In this document: positions 1 to 6,244 of the stretch, piece after piece
Layout of the letters: every line of letters starts with the position of its first letter
Numbering within the stretch: position 1 is the first letter of the stretch
Assembly: GCA_002342175.1 (NCBI GenBank)
Contig: DDPL01000013.1
Span: forward strand, 1 to 16,981
Origin: Legionellales bacterium UBA2469
GTDB lineage: Bacteria; Pseudomonadota; Gammaproteobacteria; Legionellales; Legionellaceae
DNA length: 16,981 nt
Reading direction: 5' to 3'
Position numbers and translations under genes: made by a program
Notes under the pieces: model-generated
The model's input: only the letters and a program-made list of their open reading frames with translations
What the model was told of the DNA's origin: nothing
Databases searched by the model: none

Positions 1-101
1 CATTTTGATATGTTCTGTAAATGTAAGACTAGAATTTTCTATTAAGATATTTTTTGAGCTATAAATCGGTTAAAATGTTATTTTAAACTGAGGAAAGTGT
101 C

Positions 102-548
102 GTGACAATTTGGATCGATGGTGATGCATGCCCCAAAGTCATTAAGGAATTGTGTTTTAAAACAGCCATACGAAAAAAAATATTGTTTAAGGTCGTTGCA
201 AATACTTTTTTTCATTGTCCAACTTCAAATTTTATTCAGTTTAGTCAAGTTTCCAAGGGATTGGATTCTGCAGATCATTTTATTGCAGAAAATATTCAGG
301 CTCAAGATTTAGTGATTACGTCTGATATTGACTTAGCGGCACGTTGCTTGGACAAAAATGCACAAGCACTGAGTCCGCGCGGGGAAATATTTCATCCCAA
401 TACTATTCGGCAACGACAGTCCATGAAATCGGTTCATGAGCAGATTCGTGAAATGGGGCACGCCGGTTTCCAAGCATCACCCTTTTCAGACAAGGAAAAG
501 CAGTTGTTTGCAAATGCTCTAAATTACTATTTAAATAAAAATGCTTAG
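102..548 (+). CDS. yaiI: YaiI/YqxD family protein (DUF188)
   Basis: A 148-aa protein of the DUF188 (YaiI/YqxD) family, close to the usual length of about 150 aa. The N-terminus MTIWIDGDACPK carries the family's D-x-D-A-C-P signature. Further recognisable family segments are VITSDIDLAARCL (about residues 71-83), LSPRGEIF (about 90-97) and MGHAGF. These proteins have a PIN-like fold with conserved acidic residues that could bind metal, but no reaction is established for the family. The start is GTG at 102, supported by the Shine-Dalgarno sequence AGGA at 91-94 (7-nt spacer) and by the family N-terminus. It stands alone and converges with the tRNA gene downstream. The family assignment is firm; the function is unknown. 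Confidence 0.9.
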   Translation: MTIWIDGDACPKVIKELCFKTAIRKKILFKVVANTFFHCPTSNFIQFSQVSKGLDSADHFIAENIQAQDLVITSDIDLAARCLDKNAQALSPRGEIFHPNTIRQRQSMKSVHEQIREMGHAGFQASPFSDKEKQLFANALNYYLNKNA

Positions 549-726
549 CCTTCTTTTAGAATTTAAAAATAGTTGTTGTATAGGTTCAGAAACAAATGAG
601 ATTTTTCAATGACCAAAATGAAAAGCGAGTTTTCAGTAATCCAGCAGGCACTTTTGAAATAGTATCTTTTGATATTGATGTCTTATTTTGTTTTGAACTA
701 TTACGAACTGTTTTAAAATGTATCAA

Positions 727-813
727 TGGTACCGAGAAGAGGACTCGAACCTCCACGGGGTTGCCCCCACTAGCACCTGAAGCTAGCGTGTCTACCAATT
801 CCACCACCTCGGC
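727..813 (-). tRNA. tRNA-Leu (anticodon CAG)
   Basis: An 87-nt tRNA gene on the minus strand, read from 813 down to 727. The acceptor arm is GCCGAGG paired with TCTCGGT (with G-T wobbles), the discriminator is A and the CCA end is encoded. The D-arm contains AATTGGTAGA. The anticodon stem is CTAGC/GCTAG around the loop TTCAGGT, giving anticodon CAG, which reads CUG leucine codons. A long variable arm (GGGG-GCAA-CCCC) marks a class II tRNA, as expected for leucine. The T-arm is GGAGG-TTCGAGT-CCTCT. It lies 44 bp downstream of fumC in the same orientation, so it may be read through from fumC or have its own promoter in the fumC 3' end. Apparent reading frames across it are artefacts. Confidence 0.96.
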
Positions 814-815
814 AT

Positions 816-842
816 AGGAGCAACCTTACAATGATTGCTCCT
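816..842 (+). terminator. stem-loop with U-tract, facing plus strand
   Basis: An 8-bp perfect inverted repeat, AGGAGCAA (816-823) and TTGCTCCT (835-842), with an 11-nt loop, is followed by a run of T on the plus strand (843-846). It has the shape of an intrinsic terminator for plus-strand transcripts. On the fumC/tRNA strand the T-run becomes an A-run before the stem, so it would be a weak terminator for fumC and instead a hairpin two bases upstream of the mature tRNA 5' end. No plus-strand gene is evident for it to terminate. Confidence 0.5.
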
Positions 843-857
843 TTTTGTCAATTGAGT

Positions 858-2261
858 TTAAAGGTTGAAACCTTTGGGACCCAACATTTTTGCAGGTTGT
901 ACAAATTCATCAAATTGCTCAGGTGTTAAAAGTTTTAACTCAACCGCTGTTTCTTTTAGTGTTTTGTTTTCTTGGTGCGCTTTTTTTGCAATCTTTGCTG
1001 CATTGTCATAACCAATATGCTGGTTAAGTGCGGTGACCAACATCAATGACTCATTTAAATGTTTTTGAATGACATTTAAGTTGGGCTCAAGTCCTTCTAC
1101 ACAATATTTTTGAAATGAAATACAGGTGTCAGTTAATAAGTTCACACTGTGTAACATATTAAAAATAATTACAGGCTTGAACACATTTAACTCAAAATTG
1201 CCCTGACTTGCTGAAAAACTAATGGTCGCATCGTTTCCAAAAACTTGTGCACAGACCATGGTCATTGCTTCCGCTTGTGTGGGGTTTACCTTACCTGGCA
1301 TTATCGATGAACCAGGCTCATTCTCAGGTAATGATAATTCACCTAAGCCACAGCGAGGACCTGAGCCCATCCACCGCAAGTCATTGGCGATTTTCATTAA
1401 CGCACATGCTAATGTTTTGCATGCAGCATGCGCCATAACTATAGGCTCATGAGCTGAAAGTGCTGCAAATTTATTTTCTGCAGATACAAATGGTAGTTTT
1501 GTCATGGTCGCAATGTGTTGACAAGCACGTGTCGCAAACTCTGGATGTGTATTTAAACCAGTACCAACAGCACTGCCACCGATTGCCAATTCATAAAGTT
1601 CATGCAACACTTCATCTAAACGCAATAAGCATGCATCGAGCTGTGCGACATATCCAGAAAACTCTTGGCCTAGCGTCAGAGGAACAGCATCTTGTAGATG
1701 AGTGCGACCAATTTTTATAATGTTGGCAAAAGCATGCATTTTCTTTGCCAAACCATCTCGTAAAAAACGTACCGCAGGAACCAATTTATCATGTATCTCA
1801 ACAGCAGCAGCAATGTGCATGGCCGTTGGGAATGTATCATTTGAGGATTGAGACATGTTGACATGGTCATTGGGATGGATGGGGGTTTTTGAGCCCAAAG
1901 GTTGGCCTGCCATCTGATTTGCTCGATTGGCAATAACCTCGTTTACATTCATATTGGATTGTGTGCCACTTCCAGTCTGCCAGACTTTAAGTGGGAACTC
2001 ATCATCATGTTTTTTTGCATAAATTTCTTCAGCTGCCTCAACAATGAGCTTCGCTTTTTCTGGAGGCAATTTACCAATCTCTTGGTTGGCAAGAGCTGCT
2101 GCTTTTTTGAGTTGACCAAATGCATGAATCACGGCCAAAGGAATATGATCATTGCTAATGGCAAAATGGTGCAACGAACGTTCGGTTTGTGCGCCCCAAA
2201 GTTTATTTGCAGGGACTTCAATTTCGCCCATGCTATCGGTTTCAATACGCGTATTTCCCAT
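858..2261 (-). CDS. fumC: Fumarate hydratase, class II
   Basis: Class II fumarase, 467 aa, the same length as E. coli FumC. It interconverts fumarate and L-malate in the TCA cycle as a cytosolic homotetramer and needs no iron-sulfur cluster. The superfamily signature [10 protein letters not shown] lies at residues 317-326 and contains the catalytic serine (S318). The second catalytic element, GRTHLQDA, places His at 188. The substrate-binding segments GSGTQSNMN (97-105) and [11 protein letters not shown] (139-149) are also present. The chosen start is ATG at 2261, which begins [12 protein letters not shown] and has GGAG six bases upstream (2268-2271). An in-frame TTG four codons earlier overlaps that ribosome site and is unlikely. 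fumC is divergent from rsmE, and a tRNA-Leu follows it in the same direction. Confidence 0.97.
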   Translation of the reverse strand: MGNTRIETDSMGEIEVPANKLWGAQTERSLHHFAISNDHIPLAVIHAFGQLKKAAALANQEIGKLPPEKAKLIVEAAEEIYAKKHDDEFPLKVWQTGSGTQSNMNVNEVIANRANQMAGQPLGSKTPIHPNDHVNMSQSSNDTFPTAMHIAAAVEIHDKLVPAVRFLRDGLAKKMHAFANIIKIGRTHLQDAVPLTLGQEFSGYVAQLDACLLRLDEVLHELYELAIGGSAVGTGLNTHPEFATRACQHIATMTKLPFVSAENKFAALSAHEPIVMAHAACKTLACALMKIANDLRWMGSGPRCGLGELSLPENEPGSSIMPGKVNPTQAEAMTMVCAQVFGNDATISFSASQGNFELNVFKPVIIFNMLHSVNLLTDTCISFQKYCVEGLEPNLNVIQKHLNESLMLVTALNQHIGYDNAAKIAKKAHQENKTLKETAVELKLLTPEQFDEFVQPAKMLGPKGFNL

Positions 2262-2291
2262 GAAAAACTCCAAGATAATTTTTATCTTGCA

Positions 2292-2319
2292 ATACTAGCA
2301 TTGAAAATAACGAAAACAA
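2292..2319 (-). promoter_or_regulatory. candidate fumC promoter
   Basis: Read on the minus strand there is a -35-like TTGTTT (2314-2319), a 16-bp spacer and the extended -10 TGC-TAGTAT (-10 hexamer at 2292-2297). It would give a leader of about 25 nt before the fumC ATG. It is a weak match found by eye in an AT-rich stretch. Confidence 0.33.
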
Positions 2320-2333
2320 AGTTTCATATTGGT

Positions 2334-2362
2334 TTGTACAGACATCTGGTTTAAAATATAAA
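2334..2362 (+). promoter_or_regulatory. candidate rsmE promoter
   Basis: A -35-like TTGTAC (2334-2339) is followed after 17 bp by a -10-like TATAAA (2357-2362), 27 bp before the rsmE start. An exact TATAAT at 2367-2372 has no good -35 partner. The call is by eye in AT-rich DNA. Confidence 0.33.
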
Positions 2363-2388
2363 CAATTATAATTTATCAGCGTTTTTTT

Positions 2389-3120
2389 ATGCGTTCTACA
2401 CGAATATATCATCCAGAAGTGTTAAATGAAGGACAATCTGTAGATTTAAGCCCTGAAGCCAGTCATCATGTTGCGGTTGTTTTACGTTTTGGGTTGGGGG
2501 AACAATTGACAATGTTTGATGGGAAAAATATTGAATATCGTGTTGAAATTATTGATCTAAATAAAAAGAAAGTGCGGGTCATGGTTATCCAGAAAACCCA
2601 GGTTTCACGTGAATCATCCCTGAAATTACATTTGGCGCAAGGGATAGCCAAAGGGGAACGTTGGACATTTAGTTTACAAAAAGCAGTCGAATTGGGCGTC
2701 ACAGATATTACGCCTTTATGGACCCAACATGTGGCCTATAAGTGGGAAAAAAAACTCGATGATAAGAAAATGCAGCAATGGCAGGATATTATTATTTCCG
2801 CGTGCGAGCAGTCTGGGCGCACTCAAATTCCAACTTTACATCCTATGCAACGTTTTGAGGATTTTGTACAGCAATGCCCATCATCGAATCGATTTATTTT
2901 ACAAACTCTTTCAGGACATCATTGGAGGGTATTGCCATGGAATGCGGGGATGGATGCAACACTTTTAATTGGCCCTGAAGGTGGATTCAATGAAGCAGAA
3001 TATCAGCAGGCATTAAAGGCAGGATTTCGAGGATTAACTTTAGGACCCCGCATTTTAAGAACAGAAACAGCGGTTGTTTCTGCATTAAGCCTGTTGCAAG
3101 CTTTGTATGGTGATCTATAA
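2389..3120 (+). CDS. rsmE: 16S rRNA (uracil-1498-N3)-methyltransferase
   Basis: RsmE, 243 aa, methylates N3 of U1498 in 16S rRNA within the 30S subunit using S-adenosylmethionine. It belongs to the SPOUT superfamily, with a PUA-like N-terminal domain (about 1-70) and a C-terminal trefoil-knot domain. Signatures visible are ACEQSGR (138-144), IGPEGGF (194-200) and LGPRILRTETA (218-228). The last two form the cofactor-binding knot. The ATG at 2389 has no clear Shine-Dalgarno sequence, but it gives the family N-terminus MRSTRIYH. trxA follows after 31 bp, so the two may be co-transcribed. Confidence 0.95.
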   Translation: MRSTRIYHPEVLNEGQSVDLSPEASHHVAVVLRFGLGEQLTMFDGKNIEYRVEIIDLNKKKVRVMVIQKTQVSRESSLKLHLAQGIAKGERWTFSLQKAVELGVTDITPLWTQHVAYKWEKKLDDKKMQQWQDIIISACEQSGRTQIPTLHPMQRFEDFVQQCPSSNRFILQTLSGHHWRVLPWNAGMDATLLIGPEGGFNEAEYQQALKAGFRGLTLGPRILRTETAVVSALSLLQALYGDL

Positions 3121-3151
3121 TAGTTTTTTTAATGTTAGAAGGTAGAAACAG

Positions 3152-3478
3152 ATGAGCGATTTTGTAAAAGCGGTTAAAGACGATACATTTGAGGAAGATG
3201 TCATTAATAACTCCAAACCCGTTTTGGTTGATTTTTGGGCTGAGTGGTGTGGTCCATGCCGTGCATTGGGTCCTATTTTTAATGATGCCGCACAAACACA
3301 TCATGATAAAGTAACGTTTGCAAAGATTAATATCGATGAAAACCAACGTACACCATCTAAATATGGTGTAATGAGTATCCCAACATTAATTCTTTTCAAA
3401 AATGGTCAAGTTCATGCGACCCGTATGGGATTAATGTCTAAATCAGAATTGAATGCTTTTATTGAAGGCAATCTTTAA
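3152..3478 (+). CDS. trxA: Thioredoxin 1
   Basis: A 108-aa cytosolic thioredoxin that reduces protein disulfides and is itself recharged by thioredoxin reductase. The active site WCGPC is at residues 32-36 within FWAEWCGPCRALGP. The cis-proline loop MSIPT has its proline at 77, and the protein has the full family length. The start ATG has AGAAGG about 9 bases upstream. In many gammaproteobacteria trxA lies directly before rho; here an MFS gene and two ATPase genes lie between them. Transcription ends at a strong bidirectional terminator just after the stop. Confidence 0.96.
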   Translation: MSDFVKAVKDDTFEEDVINNSKPVLVDFWAEWCGPCRALGPIFNDAAQTHHDKVTFAKINIDENQRTPSKYGVMSIPTLILFKNGQVHATRMGLMSKSELNAFIEGNL

Positions 3479-3486
3479 TATCTATG

Positions 3487-3514
3487 GAAAAGCCTCAGAT
3501 TTGAGGCTTTTCTT
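3487..3514. terminator. bidirectional terminator between trxA and MFS gene
   Basis: An 11-bp perfect stem, GAAAAGCCTCA (3487-3497) and TGAGGCTTTTC (3502-3512), closes a 4-nt loop. The arms end in T-rich tracts in both directions, so it can end transcription from trxA and from the converging MFS gene. The last codons and stop of the MFS gene lie inside the hairpin. Confidence 0.85.
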
Positions 3515-4709
3515 GATAGTTCCAAAAATCCTTTAAGTGGTAACCCAGTAATGATACCGCGATGACACAACAAATGCCTCCTGAAATCAGTGTTGCTGGA
3601 ATACCAATCACACTCGCGCAAAGCCCCGCTCGAAAATCACCAAGTTTAGGGCCACAGATGTAACTTAACATTTCAATCCCGGATAATCGACCACGAATAT
3701 GAGTGGGAATGGTTTGATTCCACAAGTTATGTCGAAAAATGCCATTGATGCTATCGCCCATGCCCGCAATACAAAGAAAACCCAAGGTTAATATCAGCGA
3801 GTGACTTAAACCAGCACCCATAATACCTAGCCCCCAAACGCCAGCTGCAATAGTAATCGCTTTACCATCGGATTTAATTCGTTGGGTCCAACCGCTCAAG
3901 AGTGTGATGAGTAATGCACCAACTCCGGGTGCTGCATGTAAAAAACCAAGTGTTTTAACGCCCCCGAGTTGTTCTGCCATGGCGGGAAATAATGCAGATG
4001 GCATGGATACAAACATGGCAAAAAAATCAATTAAATAACTTCCCAATAGTGTTTGGTGCGATATAGCATATTGCACACCTTCTTGTAAGGATTTGAAAAT
4101 AGGAGGGCGTTTTTGAATATTTGGTTTTTGTTGTTCAACCAGCCGATAAATGCAAGAAACTGAAAATAGAAAAGTACAGAAATCCAGGGTAAATGTGTAA
4201 GTTATGCCGAGCGAACTCATCAATAACCCACTTAATGAGGGACCAATGATTGTTCCGAAATTTAAACGGAAGCTAGATATAATACTCGCATTTTTAATTT
4301 CATCTTTCCTAAGTATTTGTTGCACGATCCCGGCAAATGCTGGACGATGAAAACCATTCATAGCTGAAATAAAAAAAGCACTGCCAAAAATCACAAATAA
4401 ATGTGGATGTTCAAGATGCGAATTAATGGCTAATGTAAGTACACCCATACTCATGGATAAATCACTGAATAATAAAATTTTTCGTTTAGGAAAATGATCA
4501 GCAAAAACGCCGCCAATCAGAGCAGTAAATAAGAGGGGTAACAAAATACATAAGCTTAACAAACCCACTATGACCGTCGATTTGGTGAGCTGGTAAACTT
4601 GGTAGGGCATAACGACCAAGGTCATGGAAGAACCCAAAAATGAGGTGAAAGATGCCATGAATAATAATCGAAATTGAGAGTTGGTTTTTAATAGTCTGAA
4701 TGCTTGCAT
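3495..4709 (-). CDS. MFS transporter, EntS/MFS_3-like exporter
   Basis: A 404-aa, very hydrophobic protein of the major facilitator superfamily, with a segment pattern consistent with 12 transmembrane helices in two halves. The first loop ALIGGVFADHFPKRKILL contains the MFS motif G-x-x-x-D-x-x-x-K-R. The C-half segment HIRGRLSGIEML followed by GPKLGDFRAG resembles the EntS/MFS_3 group (PF05977), whose best-known members export enterobactin and other small molecules. The substrate here cannot be read from the sequence and no siderophore genes are nearby. The start ATG at 4709 has a poor ribosome site. The stop lies inside the terminator shared with trxA. It may belong to the segment inserted between trxA and rho. 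Confidence 0.85.
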   Translation of the reverse strand: MQAFRLLKTNSQFRLLFMASFTSFLGSSMTLVVMPYQVYQLTKSTVIVGLLSLCILLPLLFTALIGGVFADHFPKRKILLFSDLSMSMGVLTLAINSHLEHPHLFVIFGSAFFISAMNGFHRPAFAGIVQQILRKDEIKNASIISSFRLNFGTIIGPSLSGLLMSSLGITYTFTLDFCTFLFSVSCIYRLVEQQKPNIQKRPPIFKSLQEGVQYAISHQTLLGSYLIDFFAMFVSMPSALFPAMAEQLGGVKTLGFLHAAPGVGALLITLLSGWTQRIKSDGKAITIAAGVWGLGIMGAGLSHSLILTLGFLCIAGMGDSINGIFRHNLWNQTIPTHIRGRLSGIEMLSYICGPKLGDFRAGLCASVIGIPATLISGGICCVIAVSLLGYHLKDFWNYQEKPQI

Positions 4710-4742
4710 GAAAATAACCGATAAATAATCGAAATGATTGGA

Positions 4743-4772
4743 ATATTAGCAGATAAAGAATGGTGTATTCAA
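4743..4772 (-). promoter_or_regulatory. candidate MFS-gene promoter
   Basis: On the minus strand, -35 TTGAAT (4767-4772), an 18-bp spacer and an extended -10 TGC-TAATAT (hexamer at 4743-4748) precede the MFS start by about 33 bp. An AATGGTGT copy (4759-4766, plus strand) of the motif found at the ATPase promoters lies in the spacer. Confidence 0.33.
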
Positions 4773-4814
4773 TATGCGAAAAATAGCCAACTCTATGCAG
4801 GGCGGTTGATGGAA

Positions 4815-4882
4815 TACGCCATTTTTATTGAATTTTTTAGAAAATGGCGTACAATTAATAAAATATTTTATGAAAATGGCGT
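4815..4882 (+). repeat. operator-like repeats at ATPase 1 promoter
   Basis: Three copies of an AAAATGGCGT element surround the promoter of the first ATPase. An inverted copy (TACGCCATTTT, 4815-4825) pairs perfectly over 11 bp with the copy at 4841-4851 across a 15-nt loop. A direct copy at 4873-4882 sits at the translation start, 32 bp after the second (AAAATGGCGT-A-CAAT versus AAAATGGCGT-T-CAAT). The inverted copy lies just before the -35, the second between -35 and -10 and overlapping the -10, and the third after the probable transcription start. That placement is typical of repressor operators. Confidence 0.7.
4828..4855 (+). promoter_or_regulatory. promoter of ATPase 1
   Basis: TTGAAT (4828-4833), a 16-bp spacer and TACAAT (4850-4855; five of six consensus bases). 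The predicted transcript would begin near 4861-4862. An in-frame TTG at 4828 is therefore part of the -35 box and not a start codon. The spacer contains a copy of the AATGGCGT repeat. Confidence 0.6.
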
Positions 4883-4887
4883 TCAAT

Positions 4888-6045
4888 ATGTTTACAAGAC
4901 TGATACAGCTGAGTCAGGAACAGAGTTTGTTTTTATTTGGCGCGAGAGGGGTAGGTAAAACTACATTACTCAATAATCTACCTTGGCTTCAAAATGCATT
5001 GATGATTAATTTATTAGAGGCAAAAAATGAGAATCTTTTTGCAAGAAATCCAGATGTATTAATTGATATTGTCAAAGCGCTTCCCGCAACAACTACTCAT
5101 ATCATCATCGATGAGATACAAAAACTGCCTAAACTTTTAGATATTGTTCATCATTTAATTGAAACCACCAATAAATTATTTATCTTAACCGGCTCTAGTG
5201 CCAAAAGACTTAAACATGGTGGAGCGAATTTATTAGCTGGAAGAGCCATTCTTCATCATCTGTATCCATTTATTTATTTGGAGCTTGAGTCTCAATTTCA
5301 TCTTCATCATGCATTGCAATATGGTATGTTGCCAAAAGTTTTTGAATTAAAGAGCGAGCTTGATAAACAGCTTTTTTTAGAAACTTATGTCAATTTATAT
5401 TTAAAGGAAGAGGTTTGGGCGGAAAAATTTGTGAGAGATTTGGCCCCATTTCGTTATTTTCTACAAGTGGCTGCACAGTGCAATGGCAAAAAAATAAATA
5501 TTTCAAATATTGCCAAAAATGTTGGTGTATCTGATTATACCGTTCAAGAATATTTTTCTATTTTAGAAGATACATTAATGGGTTATTTTTTGTATCCGTT
5601 TCAACATTCTTTTCGAAAACGCCTGAGCAAAAAACCTAAGTTTTATTTTTTTGATACAGGTGTTCTTAGAGCTTTAATGGGTTTAAGTGAGATAGCACTG
5701 GTAGAAAGCACTTCTGCTTTTGGTGAGGTTTTTGAGCATTTTATTATTAATCAGTGCATTGCACTTGCGAGTTACCGCCATCGTAATTATCGATTCAGCT
5801 ATTTGGAAACAAAAGATGATGCTGAAATTGATTTAGTTGTTGAACGACCGGGCCAGAAAGTTTTATTCATTGAAATTAAAAGCAGTATCCAAGTAGAACG
5901 AAGGCATTTGACAAGCTTAAGAAAATTATCAGAAGATTTTGGTGATTGTGAAGCCGTTTGTTTTAGTCGCGACAGTTATCCTAAATTGGTGGATAACATT
6001 ATGGTATATCCTTGGGATATGGGTATACGAAAATATTTTTATTAA
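4888..6045 (+). CDS. AAA_14/DUF4143 family ATPase (COG1373-type), copy 1
   Basis: A 385-aa P-loop ATPase of the AAA_14 plus DUF4143 architecture. It has Walker A GARGVGKTT (18-26), Walker B HIIIDE (71-76) and sensor-1-like FILTGSS (98-104). A helix-turn-helix-like stretch (about 203-235, NISNIAKNVGVSDYTVQEY) and a PD-(D/E)XK-like C-terminal motif (E-I-D at 313-315, F-I-E-I-K-S at 328-332) follow. The family is widespread and patchily distributed, and its biochemical role is not settled. The start at 4888 gives the usual family N-terminus MFTRLIQL; ATGs at 4870 and 4876 are alternatives, and none has a clear ribosome site. The probable transcription start near 4862 excludes anything earlier. 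It has its own promoter with repeat operators, and it is related to but quite diverged from the next gene. Confidence 0.88.
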   Translation: MFTRLIQLSQEQSLFLFGARGVGKTTLLNNLPWLQNALMINLLEAKNENLFARNPDVLIDIVKALPATTTHIIIDEIQKLPKLLDIVHHLIETTNKLFILTGSSAKRLKHGGANLLAGRAILHHLYPFIYLELESQFHLHHALQYGMLPKVFELKSELDKQLFLETYVNLYLKEEVWAEKFVRDLAPFRYFLQVAAQCNGKKINISNIAKNVGVSDYTVQEYFSILEDTLMGYFLYPFQHSFRKRLSKKPKFYFFDTGVLRALMGLSEIALVESTSAFGEVFEHFIINQCIALASYRHRNYRFSYLETKDDAEIDLVVERPGQKVLFIEIKSSIQVERRHLTSLRKLSEDFGDCEAVCFSRDSYPKLVDNIMVYPWDMGIRKYFY

Positions 6046-6073
6046 ACCAATTGAGTTTTTTATGCGATGAACG

Positions 6074-6107
6074 CTTCATGTCAAATGAAGGATTAAAATG
6101 TTTTAAT
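6074..6107. repeat. two small inverted repeats after ATPase 1
   Basis: CTTCAT (6074-6079) pairs with ATGAAG (6085-6090), and ATTAAAA (6092-6098) pairs with TTTTAAT (6101-6107) around TG. They fill the gap between the end of ATPase 1 and the 22-bp tandem repeats. They could act as a weak terminator or as protein-binding sites; the low GC makes a strong terminator unlikely. Confidence 0.4.
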
Positions 6108-6108
6108 T

Positions 6109-6186
6109 CTCGGGTTAATGGAGTGAAAAACTCGGGTTAATGGAGTGAAAAACTCGGGTTAATGGAGTGAAAAACTCGGGTTAATG
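6109..6186 (+). repeat. 22-bp tandem repeat, 3.5 copies, upstream of ATPase 2
   Basis: Three perfect copies of a 22-bp unit (6109-6130, 6131-6152, 6153-6174) and a 12-bp partial copy (6175-6186). Each unit begins CTCGGGTTAATGG and ends in AAAAA. Each holds the 8-mer AATGGAGT, and GAGT/ACTC inverted arms form across unit joints. The array ends one base before the -35 box of the ATPase 2 promoter. A 22-bp period is about two helical turns, so a protein bound to each unit would sit on one face of the DNA. There are no spacers, so it is not a CRISPR array. Confidence 0.92.
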
Positions 6187-6187
6187 A

Positions 6188-6215
6188 TTGAATTAATCTA
6201 GAATTAGATTATTAT
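6188..6215 (+). promoter_or_regulatory. promoter of ATPase 2 with internal inverted repeat
   Basis: TTGAAT (6188-6193), a 16-bp spacer and TATTAT (6210-6215; five of six consensus bases), with the predicted transcript start near 6221. The design matches the ATPase 1 promoter, including the identical -35. A 7-bp inverted repeat TAATCTA (6194-6200) / TAGATTA (6205-6211) fills the spacer and touches the -10. Confidence 0.6.
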
Positions 6216-6244
6216 TTAATTAAGAGTTTATCGAGAATGATCTA

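Noticed and set aside
549..813. Integration site at the tRNA-Leu 3' end
   Set aside because: No integrase gene and no repeated copy of the tRNA end was seen in the window.
586..817. Overlapping 73-aa frames on both strands
   Set aside because: They run through the tRNA-Leu gene; the peptide MVELVDTLASGASG is the usual false translation of a leucine tRNA.
4828..4887. TTG start giving ATPase 1 a 20-residue N-terminal extension
   Set aside because: That TTG is in the -35 box, and the extension would lie upstream of the probable transcription start.
4734..4958. 74-aa frame overlapping the ATPase 1 start
   Set aside because: It crosses the promoter and repeats and enters the ATPase in another frame, with no ribosome site or family resemblance.
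6109..6186. Repeat array as a CRISPR
   Set aside because: Units are directly abutting without spacers, and no cas genes are present.
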